Below, one piece after another: positions 54,729-64,000 of a stretch of DNA of 64,000 bases (position 1 is its first letter; every line of letters begins with the position of its first letter). The notes beneath the pieces are model-generated. The model made no database searches, was not told the DNA's origin, and worked only from the letters and a program-made list of their open reading frames with translations. Source of the stretch: Fennellomyces sp. T-0311 (Eukaryota > Mucoromycota > Mucoromycetes > Mucorales > Lichtheimiaceae). Both the position numbers and the translations under genes were made by a program. Location: assembly GCA_025266875.1 (NCBI GenBank), contig JALLLT010000056.1:183400-247399 (forward strand), in the 5' to 3' direction.

Positions 54729-55638
54729 GGTCAACGAGTGAAGAAGAGAAAGAAAGGGAAAAGGTAGAAAATGACCTCTTTGTCCTTTTGATTTTTAGCG
54801 GTATCTTAATTTCTCTTTTCTGCTCATGCTGGGAAGCCGCAGTAATATGAAGATCAAAGAAGCGCGACGCGAACCGCAACTCTGATCTGAAACAAGTTGT
54901 CGTATCCACCAGCAACGGTTGTCCCAGAAACAAATAAATCCTGCACAGACCTTCGCTAACCCCTTAAACCCTGAACACACGGTCGACACCCGAGTCATTG
55001 CAGGACAAGAGCGAAACCCATTTAAAGGCGTACAGCCGGAACATGTTGCCCATCGCGCAACTGAAAAGTACATTTCGTTTTTAAAAATGCAAATTGGCGA
55101 CATTGTGCATTGGGATTCGAAATGTCAATGGCGAATGAGCTCATTACGGAAGCGCTTCCACTGTGAAGCTATTGGTTGATCGTCGGTAGCCAAATACGGA
55201 ACACAGCTCCGGCAAGCTGAATTGACGTGCACGTTTCACAACAGGCGATCTTTTGCACCATGTTTATACATTGAGGGTATCGTTTCCGTTTAGCAATGCT
55301 TTGTCTGCGTACTCCGTTTCCGAAGATTATTGAAGCAACAATCAGGTATGTAAGGCACAGTGTACCTCGTTTCCATACGGAGCACTATTCCGTTACGCCG
55401 TTTAATTTCGCTTAAACAAATAAAGATTCAGCTTAGACAGTAATCAACACATTTTAGCCTTATAATGTATCAGATAACAAGCAGAGATCTGGATAAAGAA
55501 GATGCAATCACTTTTTTTCAAATCCTAATGTCTCATATACTAAGCATCCGCGTGCTGCAGTTCAAAAACTAGAATACACTCCTATATCTTTTCTAATGAT
55601 TTACTTTAATGGACTACGTGCTCATTTATTTTTGGTGG

Positions 55639-56340
55639 TAGCCACTATAGAAGGAAAATGGTATGTCATCAAAAAAAGGTGGAGTAGATTTTTCGGGATT
55701 TGAAGTCAATCTTATACGGATCGACGGTAACATTAAAGTCTTTCTCTTGCAGTTCTTCATAGCTACGGTCTACTTAAATTGATTCCCTGCATATAGAAAC
55801 TAGAGTCGACTTTTCAGTCGCAGCAAAAAGCTCTAATAAAGAGTTTCGCAGTCGCAATGCAGTGCCTTTGTCGTCAGAACCTTTTTTCGAACTTGCTCTT
55901 TCACTGAACCCGAAAACTTTTCAATCCATTGGGGTATTTGTCACCCAAACGCTTGCAAAGATCCTTAAAAATTGCTTCAAAGAGATCTACAGCGAAATTG
56001 CCGTAGTAGTCATACAGATCTGGTGTAATTCCAGCTTTCTGACACGTTCCGGTAGGAATTTAAACTCTTCTGCATCTTGAAAGGGCCTTCCACGCTTTGG
56101 TTGTTTTGAATGACGTGTTCCATCTGCTACTAGCCAAGTAATTACACCATCTCCATCCTTAACGGTCTTAGCACAGAGGCGGTTGTCTTGACAATATATG
56201 ATGAATCCACCGAATATCACCAACAGATGCCTCCTTCCTTTTTCAATCACAGATCCACAATGCGGAAGCCAGGTCAGACGGCTAGTGTGGCCAGTATAGC
56301 AGTACAATCGTTGAGAAAAACTTCTGGAGTCTTGGGGAAG
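55639..56340 (-). pseudogene. unknown transposon-type protein, 3' part and 3' flank
   Basis: Minus strand from about 56340 to a stop at 55901. One frame reads LTWLPHCGSVIEKGRRHLLV, VITWLVADGTRHSKQPKRGR, PFQDAEEFKFLPERVRK; after a frameshift near 56030 it continues AGITPDLYDYYGNFAVDLF, KDLCKRLGDKYPNGLKSF and stops. The copy at 18784-19105 preserves the same stop position and the following 3' flank, so this is the true end of a repeated gene. The charged, PDLYDYYGN-containing region resembles no domain I can name; multicopy context suggests a transposon gene. 55639-55900 is its 3' flank. Confidence 0.45.
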
Positions 56341-57396
56341 TAATCTCTCTTACCAGTAGTAAGATTACAGAGTCACTCTGTAACATACTGGTGATGATAT
56401 TTGTCAATACCCCGTGCGTTATGAAGTGCGTTCAGCCTTATGTCTACACCATAATAGAGGCTCATTTGATGGAGATGGTTTTTAAGGCTCCGGGGCTCAA
56501 CCCAAGGACTGTGCTTCTTGTATAACTAGACTAAGATAGGCTCAAAAGTCAATCTATTGCCGAATTTGTTTTTTCTATAACGTTTTCGTGCACATTAGCA
56601 ACGTAACCATATTCGAACTGGAGTTTCGGTCTTTAATGGCCGATGGGTTTTCATTGACTTTATACATAACTAACGCCTTCAGTGCCGTGCTCTTTCCAAT
56701 GCCACAGACTCGGATACACGTTCACGGAGAGTGTGACCGGTAGCTTGTTTCAGAACCTTTTTATGTTTCTTGAGAAAATAAATTACATTTATTGCCATGC
56801 AATATTCGTTTGTCGATACTGCAGCGCCATTGCGTGTAGGAGGTTTCCATTCCTCTTCAGCATGATATATGTTTAAGCAAAAGTACGCGTCTACATCTCA
56901 GGAACAAATTTTATTAAGCGCAGAAGACAGATTTCATTGGTCAAAAAAGAGATATAATGGGGAAATGGTTTGAGCGCGGAAAAATTGGCTGCATCTTTTT
57001 TTCTAGACCTTTATGTTGAATCATCACTTTCAATAATAAAAGCTTGTTCTTGAGGTGCAGTATCATTGACATGGTTGAAAGGCATATGAACTGCTGTGGT
57101 AACTAGGATTATGTGGGTTTCACTGGGATACGTGCGGTTATTATAAAAAACACATCACCTTAGGAAAAAAACATTCAGGAAAAAAGCAAATATGTGTTTG
57201 AATATTGAAGTATTGAGATACGTAAAAAATATGTAGATGAATATTCAATACATAAGAAATATAGTAAAAATATTCAAAATCTAATACCATTGCAAATTAT
57301 ATTTATTCAATGTATAAATTCCAGTTAATGATCTGGTACTATTTCTTTCTTTGAGTTAGGCATGTTTTGTGGCCAGAAAAAAGAATCACGCCCATT
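56341..57396. other. AT-rich spacer, no gene
   Basis: No convincing ORF. Probably the non-coding end of the adjacent CACTA remnant plus host DNA. No inverted-repeat end could be fixed here. Confidence 0.4.
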
Positions 57397-58764
57397 TCAA
57401 CCTTTCACTCGACTTACAAATTCAACGATGTCGTTTATATCAACAGCAACGTGTTTGCTTCCACCATTCTCCGTTCTGTATGGCCATCGACCACGATCGT
57501 TCTTTGTATGCAAAACTTCGACCAACGCTAACAGCCGTTCTGACCAATTTTCATTGAGCTTATAAGCGAAGAAATACTTAATTTTACCAAGATACTGCCT
57601 TATCCCCGGTTGTTTTTCCAGTACTTTCCTTGTTGATTTGTCGGTGCACACAACCACATGTAATCGTACAAATGATTCTTTTTCAGACCCTCCGTATATG
57701 ATTGTATCCTTGAACAAGCGTGAGCCAGTCTCGAGGATTTCATTTTGGTCGACGGTGATACCGTCATACGTGGAGTTTTGCCAAGCTCAGTAGTTGCGTA
57801 AAGCACTTTGACAGCGTAGATCTCGTATTCTACCTTCCGAGAAAGGTCCCCATATTTCAGGACTACCCGGATCTTTTGAAAGTGCTTTTCATCGATTTGC
57901 TCCTCCTCAGTGCCCGTATCCATGCTTTCGGATTTTTCGAGACGTTGACACTGTTTAATTGTAGGTAACTCGATAAGAACTTTACCGGAATTTACACCGG
58001 CAAAGCGTTTGGAATGTATCCGCTGCTTAATTGCGCCGATAGCACGCTCCATTGAGAATGCCGCAACGAATCGCAACGGTCCAAGCCTCTCAATCACTTT
58101 GTGAAGATGTGTGAGGTAATGGGTGTTAGGCGTAAATACCGTGGGAGACATGTATCCTTTGGTTACTTGATCCCGTATCCAGGAGACCCATGGACTGACA
58201 GCCTTCTTCAATAGTATATTACCGTCTCGAAGTATTCCTGGCTGAATGACAACCTGTAAGCAGCTGTTAGCTCGCAAAGGGCCTGTTGGATTTCCATATC
58301 ATCGTAAAACTCCAATAAGATAGTGGAAACGGGATACTTTCCGAAATGAATCCAGTCTACAAAGCGGAAAAAGCTACTCTGACAGGATATATCGCCTCAT
58401 TCTCCAGGAAAACTTGATGATGTGGTACCCCTTGATTCTGCAATTCGCATCCCAACGATTCTCCAATTTTTTGGTGACAAGTATAATGGATTTAAGTCAT
58501 TACTGTATTTTCCACACGGTTTCCCAGAGCCGTTTTGCGATTCCGGCAAGTAGATGCATAATATCAATAGGAAAGAATGTTGCACCGTGGAAAGTAGACA
58601 GATATGCGAAAAGACTAACCTGCTTCTGGCCCACCTTAGTGTCTATTTGCCATACATACTTATTGTGCGCACTGCAGGTTTAGGACGCCGGCTCTGTTGA
58701 CTTTCTACTGACCCTTGCTCTTCACCGCTTAGTGCCCCAGTATCACTGCCTTGGTCGTCACAGG
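57397..58764 (-). pseudogene. CACTA transposase remnant (second family), 3' part
   Basis: Same protein class as the intact transposase but a distinct lineage. Recognisable blocks in order: FFPIDIMHLLAG (58540-58590), FVDWIHFGKYPVSTILLEF (58290-58350), TPNTHYLTHLHKVIERLGPL with SMERAIG (58020-58130), and a C-terminal region ending FVSRVKG (57397). At least three frame breaks are present (near 58515, 58430-58280 and 57780). The N-terminal acidic segment (DDDEYADTCDDQGSDTGAL, formed across the LTR insertion) joins directly to the MHLL region, so the zinc ribbon and Tnp2 core are missing: an internally deleted, dead copy. Confidence 0.7.
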
Positions 58765-59297
58765 TGTCATGACCGATTAGGTCATAGTAGCATTATACAT
58801 CGTTGTCACCCCCTTCCCGTTACTTCATTAATATTACCCCGCATTATTGCTCATCTTACCGATATTGTATTTCATTGTCATTAATTCCATCGTTGTATTA
58901 ATTATTTCTTGAGAGCATTAGGTATATATATCGGATAAGAATAAGAGCAATAAAGACATCAGTTTATCTCGTCACGTTATTCTATCTACCTTATCCTTGT
59001 CTTGACCAACTTCTAGGATCCATCTCTACCCTAGTTCTTGTCCTTGTGCGGTCTTGCCATTGGTAACCATCCATGTGGTCAATGCGTAGTGGAAAGCACC
59101 TAACACCCACCTTCTAGACTAGTCTTGTTCTTGTCTTGTTCTGTCTTGCCACTTGATCCATTCTCGTGGGTTCTTGCATTCTTGTTGATTGGTTAGTAGT
59201 TGTATCATCCTTTAGTAGAGTAGTATTCTTATCTCCGTCTTGTTCCTAGCTATCTTCTATTGGGTCGTGCTCCTACTCTCCACTCGCATTTCTGACA
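58765..59297 (+). mobile_element. solo LTR, 533 bp, with 5-bp target duplication ACAGG
   Basis: Begins TGTCATGACC and ends TTTCTGACA (TG...CA), flanked by ACAGG at 58760-58764 and 59298-59302. Contains a TATATATA box near 58923 followed by AATAAAG at about 58953, the expected promoter and poly(A) signals. No internal coding region or second LTR remains, so it is the product of LTR-LTR recombination. Removing it and one ACAGG restores a continuous acidic reading frame of the CACTA remnant, which confirms the insertion point. Orientation could also be minus; plus is inferred from the TATA/poly(A) order. Confidence 0.85.
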
Positions 59298-59302
59298 ACA
59301 GG

Positions 59303-59400
59303 TGTCTGCATATTCATCATCGTCACTCTCATTGCTGTTATTGTTAGTAAGAACTCAGCAGCGATTTGAATATGACTCGAGCTGTTTAAGATCCATCTGT
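59303..59400 (-). pseudogene. CACTA transposase remnant (second family), upstream part
   Basis: Continues the frame of the remnant on the other side of the solo LTR (NNSNESDDDEYAD). Directly upstream is a CTTACTAACAATAACAG branch point and acceptor, so an exon starts near 59330; earlier exons are not found, probably because the Ty3 element begins close by. Confidence 0.45.
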
Positions 59401-59424
59401 ACTGGTGGAAACGCCGTGGTGTTC

Positions 59425-59866
59425 TGTACACATTGAAGTGAATCAACGGTACAAAGAATGAAAAGAGACTTATAAAAGTATCTTTGAAGTTTCGGATATG
59501 CTTTATTGAATGCAACGCTCTATGCTTTTATATCTTTTGTGTATTGAATCAGCGATGGCAGTTTAGATAGTGTTTCGTCTTCAGAATTGCCTGAATGGAT
59601 AGAGGACGTATAGGATCCTTTCCTTTGTTATAATCATGCGGATCTGAGGATGTCTTTGACATCCGCCATGCAGTGTAATGACCGCATTGCTATATTGGAG
59701 TCAATTCCATGTCCTGTTGAGTTTATCCCATTCGTTCATACGGTGTAATTCTTAATCCGTGTAGACAAGTTACTATGTAAGTACACTTCGTGATGATGTT
59801 GAACCGATATGTGTTATCCGATAGGAAATATCTTCTATTATTATCATCTGTGGTTGTTTCACCACA
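59425..59866 (-). repeat. 3' LTR of the decayed Ty3 element (left border uncertain)
   Basis: On the minus strand, the polypurine tract GGAAGGGGGTAA (59878-59867) is followed by TGTGGTGAAACAACCACA, the expected LTR start. Inside are a TATAAAAG box and an AATAAAG signal (about 59515-59545). The end is tentatively at TGTACA (59425); it may differ because the 5' LTR is not in the window for comparison. Confidence 0.55.
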
Positions 59867-59904
59867 TTACCCCCTTCCAGGTTGAACATTGTCTGCGAAT
59901 GTGT

Positions 59905-60190
59905 TTAACGTCTTAAGCGTTTGCTTCTTCTGGGAGTGTTTGTATCATCGTTTGAGCGTTTGTTACTACCGCCGTTATACGTTCGCTTGGTACGTGTTGT
60001 AGTCGTGCTTTGACCTGCGGAGGTTGCTTTCTTTGGTGTGCTACCAACCCTTTCCCAGTACTTTGCTATTGGCTGAGGACTATTGAATGACTCTGGCGGT
60101 TCCCAGGTATCGTCCTTTGGTTCATAGCCTTCCCATCTAACCCGGTATTTATAATTTCCAGGTGCCAGCTCTCTGTGGTCTACGATTGAT
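59905..60190 (-). pseudogene. chromodomain at the end of the Ty3 integrase
   Basis: YKYRVRWEGYEPKDDTWEPP is a canonical chromodomain, which in chromoviruses directs integration to chromatin marks. It is one frame away from the preceding integrase ORF (shift near 60195). A basic tail ending RRSKRLRR follows. Confidence 0.8.
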
Positions 60191-61453
60191 TGAACTTGTG
60201 TAGTATTTGCCATTCTTTTCGAAAAGATCACTGACATTCACTAGTTCATCGTGTGAGACGAGTTTTAGCTGTGACGGTGCATAGTTTCTGGATGCGAGTA
60301 GTCCTTGTTCGTCTCTAAGGACATAAGAACCACCTTTGGTTTCCCTTACTACGGTGTATGGTCCTTCATAGCGTGGATCCATTTTGTTACCGCGCAATTC
60401 GTCTTTGATCATCACTGTGCTACCAGGCTCGAATTTGACTAACCTATATTTGGTGTCATGTTTACCCTTCTTCATTGCATCATATGCTTTTGTCCTCTCT
60501 GCAATAGCCGGAAAGACAGTCTTTTCCATCAGCTCTATACGTTCCTTCAGCTCTTTTTCTGTTAGGCTTCTTGGAATCGTTTCTTGGCTGTAATTTTGGA
60601 AGCCGTTCATTGCTCGGTTATACATTAAGGCAAATGGTGTCGAACCATGTCTGTTGGCGACCTTATTGTTGAGAAATAATTGCGTACTTTTCACGTATAA
60701 ATCCCAATCTTTGGTTGCGCCTTTAACGCACTTACGGATGACATTTAACGTTGTTTGTACATAACGTTCTGCGACTCCGTTGGCTCTAGGATGATAGGGT
60801 GTAGATAAGCGATGATCGAATCCGGATGATTTGCTTAACTTGTTCATAAGTTGATTTGCAAATTCTTTGCCATTGTCGGATTGTAGATATCTTGGAAAAC
60901 CATAATCGCAAAAGGTGTTTATAACTGCTTGTACGACTGTGTCTGATGTTTTATCAAGTATTGCCTGCAAAATGCAGAAACGCGTGCATACATCAACCAT
61001 AACTAGTAAGTAGTTGTTGCCTCTATGACTTGTAGGAAAGCCGCTGGCTAGGTCAATGGCCCAATGATCGCCAGGGTGAAACGCATGTATAGGGCGTATA
61101 GGATGATACCCTGTCTTTGTAATATTAAAGCGTTGACATTCTGGGCAGCATTTCACAATATGCGCTGCTTCTTTGTACATGTTGTTCCATCTTAAGCCAT
61201 CATTTTGGATTGACTTAACCATTGCTTCTGCTCCAAAGTGTCCAAATGCATGTGCTTTGAGTAACAACTCTTTACGGTCGTGTTCGGGAGGTACGAAGTA
61301 TGCATCGTTTATGTCATCCCACTCTTCGCAATCGGTATCTTTGTTAAGCGTTTGTTTTACCTCGATGTTGTTAATGGTAACAGAGGTGTTTGAACTTTGC
61401 TGAGTAATATCACCCCCTTCCAGCTCTTTTTCAGTGGGAAAAAGGCGTGAAAG
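60191..61453 (-). pseudogene. Ty3 integrase region
   Basis: Contains the HHCC finger (HAFGHFG ... CCPECQRF) and the catalytic triad D-D-E in WAIDLASGF, LQSDNGKEF and NGVAERYVQ, followed by the GPY/F-type module (YEGPYTVVRE). The core is uninterrupted from the TAG at 61454-61456 to the shift before the chromodomain. Inserts retroelement cDNA into the nuclear genome when active. Confidence 0.82.
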
Positions 61454-62740
61454 CTAATCAGGTAGGATGTTGTCTAATCCTGGTAGGTGAATAACTTCGA
61501 AAGTGTATTCGAGCAATGTGTCCAACCAATTTATCATCATTGCGTTTGCAATTTTCTGCGTGTTTAAATAAACTAACGCCTTGTGATCGGTGTATAGGGT
61601 AAATGGTTTTCCCCATAGGAACTTGTGGAACTTTTGCAATGCGAAAACTACAGCAAGAAGTTCTCTTTTTGTACATCCGTAATTGCGTTCGCTAGGAGAT
61701 AGTGCTCTTGCATAAAACCAATGTGCCGTGTCTCATCATTGATGACTTGATAAAGTACAGCTCCTATCCCTACCTGCGACGCATCACATGCCACATGGAA
61801 TGGATGTCTGGTGTCAGGATAGCATAAAATTGGTGCTTGCAATAAAACGCACTTTAAACGCTCAAAGCATTGTTCTTCAGTGTTTGACCATAGTTTATCC
61901 AGTGAACCTGCGTGACGAAGGCGGTCAAGGGGTGCAGTAAGATCTGCTGCCTTGGGAATAAATTCCCGAAAGTAGTTGATTACCCCAAGAAATCTTTGGA
62001 TGTCTTTGCCTGTTTTAGGCTTAGGCCACTCCTGTATATTACTGACTTTTCTTGTATCAAGAAATCGTCCAGCTTTGGATACGCAAAATCCTAGGAGGTA
62101 TACTGATTCTTGTGCAAAGTGACATTTCTCAACATTGAGTATCAGGTTTACCGATGTTAATCTGTCAACGATAGTGGAGACGTGTTCGGCATGCTCTTCA
62201 ATGTTCTTACTGAACACAATAACGTCATCAACGAAATTGAGTACATAAGGTAAAGTGCATATGGCTGCCATACATCTGCTAAAGACGCTTGATATCGGTT
62301 TCAAACCATAGGGACAGGCCCTAAATTGGTACTGTTGATGATGTCCTTCAGGATGAAAGGCTGTTTTCATACGATGTGGCTCGTAAATCTCAATTGCATA
62401 AATGCGGCTTTAAGATCAAGACATGTATAGATAGCAGAACCTTCCAACATATGAAATATGGTAGATACCAAAGGTATAGGATAACGATCGACGTTAAGCA
62501 GTAAGCCATTGATGTGCCTAGGATCCAAAACGGGCCTCTTGGTGGTGTACTGGCCGGTAATGGGGTCCTTTTTTGGCGCAAGTGTCAAAGGAGAATTCCA
62601 ACCCGTTTGCACAGGTGCGATTTCGATAATTCCATTAGCTAACCATGTTTCGATCTGCTTATCGATGATTTCTTTGTATGCGACGGGTAATGGATATTGT
62701 CTACGGTGCGAAACTACACCTTCAGGTGTGTCAATCCTTA
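61454..62740 (-). pseudogene. Ty3 reverse transcriptase and RNase H region
   Basis: RT blocks: WNSPLTLAPKKDP, RHINGLLLNVDRYPIPL, the active-site motif FVDDVIVFS, LGVINYFREFIP. RNase H: CDASQVGIGAVLYQ and TLYTDHKALVYLN. Frame breaks at about 62740 (protease/RT junction), 62370 and 61720, plus an in-frame TAG at 61454-61456 where a functional element reads on into the integrase. All catalytic aspartates seen are intact, but the polyprotein is not. Confidence 0.8.
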
Positions 62741-63890
62741 CTACAGATTCAGGAAGAGTGCAAAAAGAATTCTTTGGTATTGTGCGTTACGATCAATGCT
62801 CGGTTGCACAATCTTAAAGAAATTCTCACGCTCTGTGACCGTGCCATATGGGGAGCAGTTGGGTACTGGCAAATCATTCACTTTTTCGTCCTTATTTTTT
62901 GGTTGGGAATGCCAAGATGTTGCTAATCCTGTAATGCCAATGTGGAGTTTGGGCATTAAATCCCTACCAATGGTAATTGGTGAGTCTCCTGCGAGTTGCA
63001 TAACGAAGAAGTTGTGTTTAATGTCTAAAACGCGTTTTCCGTTGTCATATAACAGTCTCACGTTTGGAACGTAGCCAAGTAATTCAGCAGTGCTGCCTTC
63101 TTGAGCTAAAGTAACTTGTATATCGTCCAAAAACTCTTTATTGACCACTGTTTGTAACTCTAACTTTTCAACTAGTTCCGGTCTCACAAATGAATGTGAT
63201 GCTCCTGTGTCAAGAAGACCAAGTATCTGTTCAGTCTGTACAGTGATAGGAACTTGGAGTGAGTCATCTGAAGTGTGTATTGCGTATGAGGTATATTTAC
63301 CTGTAATATCCATCTTTGCCATGTTCACTGGCAGGAAAATCTCATTCAAGATTGCTTCATCCCGCGCAGATGGTGTACGGCTTGTGTTTGACGGAGTGGA
63401 GGAGGAACCTGTGTTGACACGAATGCCACGGTTGTATATGTTTGTACGCTGTTGTCTCTTCTGCTGCCTGTTGCCTTTTGCAGCTTCCATCTCTGGACAT
63501 GAGTGTCCTCGGACGTACTGTTCTCGGCGGCAAAACCTGCATAGGTTGTCATTGGCAACGGAGGAGGAGGAAGAAGAACTTGTAGCTTGTGTGAAGCTGT
63601 TGCTGCTGCTGCGAACATTGTCCTGTAGGCGCTGCATCACCTCTTGTTGCTTCTTGATGATGAAGCAGTCAGCCTTGGAATGGCTTCCTTTGGGGTGAAG
63701 CGGGCAATCGCCATATCTTGAACGTGTTGTAGGAGGAGCACGACGAACAGATGGAGTTTGGTCATGTGTTGCACGGCGTTTACCATTTGAATGGTGTTGC
63801 TCATGTGAACGACCAGGAGCGGACTTGTGGTGAGAGAGAAATTGATCAGCAAAACAGTAAGTTCTGTGAGAATCGAATATATCTTTATTA
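62741..63890 (-). pseudogene. Ty3 gag C-terminus and protease
   Basis: Open on the minus strand from about 63890 to 62741. Upstream part: a Cys/His motif (YGDCPLHPKGSHSKADCF) and a second one (LCRFCRREQYVRGHSC), the nucleic-acid-binding end of Gag. Then the aspartic protease with the active-site motif LLDTGASHSFV (about 63200). There is no capsid region upstream; the frame meets a stop at about 63892. Confidence 0.75.
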
Positions 63891-64000
63891 TGTTAACGGT
63901 TCTCTCTATTTATATTGCTCGAGATAAAACTCATAATCAAATAGCCGTGGTCGGGAGGATGCCATATCATATAGCCGACACGGCAATGTTTCTAGACTTC
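63875..64000 (-). repeat. LTR-like sequence at the window edge
   Basis: On the minus strand a TATAAATAG box (about 63918) is followed by AATAAAG (about 63885) and a CACA end (63873), as in an LTR. It does not match the 3' LTR at 59425-59866 or the solo LTR, so it probably belongs to another element that truncated this gag. Cut by the window end. Confidence 0.35.

Larger units (their letters stand above)
53645..55600 (-). repeat. dispersed repeat R, copy D (tail deleted)
   Basis: Minus orientation. Has the minisatellite, an intact ORF (54728-53901) and the 5' segment, and continues without a break into the region shared with copy A (55395-55603, 55639-55960). The tail segment is missing. Together with B and C it makes a cluster of three copies in about 13.4 kb, two direct and one inverted. 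Confidence 0.75.
59425..63895 (-). mobile_element. decayed Ty3-type chromodomain retrotransposon (chromovirus)
   Basis: Gene order on the minus strand: gag zinc-binding end, protease, reverse transcriptase, RNase H, integrase, chromodomain, polypurine tract, LTR. This order (integrase after RNase H) and the chromodomain define the Ty3 chromovirus lineage. Several frameshifts and one nonsense codon disable it. The gag N-terminus and a matching 5' LTR are not visible before the window end. Confidence 0.85.

Noticed and set aside
1..64000. CRISPR arrays, operons or bacterial regulatory sites
   Set aside because: Spliceosomal introns and fungal gene families show nuclear eukaryotic DNA; no regular direct-repeat/spacer array is present.

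Overview
The window looks like nuclear DNA of a filamentous early-diverging fungus, most likely Mucoromycota (Mucorales-like). The evidence is many short introns with good GTAAGT and CTAAC/AG signals, an FG nucleoporin, a nuclear-encoded mitochondrial uL22 ribosomal protein, a fungal DUF1752 protein, a HET-domain protein, and a heavy load of CACTA-type and Ty3-type transposons. No species call is possible from sequence reading alone.

Layout. 1-408: 5' end of an FG nucleoporin gene (minus strand). 2505-6441: a HET-domain gene (plus) facing a nine-exon DHA1/MFS transporter gene (minus). 6442-9834: gene-poor. 9835-19105: a repeat block made of copy A of a dispersed gene-bearing repeat (called R here) and a complete 5.1-kb CACTA element with terminal inverted repeats, a 3-bp target duplication, a 754-residue transposase in seven exons and a divergent partner ORF. 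21255-26836: a possible membrane protein, then well-formed host genes (mitochondrial uL22, a CYSTM peptide, a DUF1752 protein). 31753-37913: a 2,024-residue cytoskeletal linker with a CH domain, a long helical rod and a GAR domain, which is a spectraplakin/Gas2-like layout. 39139-55960: a repeat-dominated stretch with a degenerate R relative (E), R copies B, C and D, a gag remnant, a MITE and a probable non-autonomous CACTA element. 55900-64000: decayed transposons, namely an unknown transposon-type pseudogene, a broken CACTA transposase split by a solo LTR with a perfect target duplication, and a decayed chromodomain Ty3 retrotransposon.

The most novel-looking item is the R family. Four clear copies and one degenerate relative carry an ORF for a small putative membrane-anchored protein (Ala-rich N-terminus, Pro-rich linker, one phase-preserving 66-nt intron, very acidic C-terminal half with a conserved tail). 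The stop codon is followed by a copy-number-variable minisatellite and a conserved tail of about 1.8 kb ending near an AATAAA signal. I recognise no known transposon protein in it. Copy D reads as a recombinant of B-like and C-like sequence.

Exon models were built by hand from reading frames and splice signals; every multi-exon model closes in frame. No similarity searches were run, so family names rest on motif recognition.
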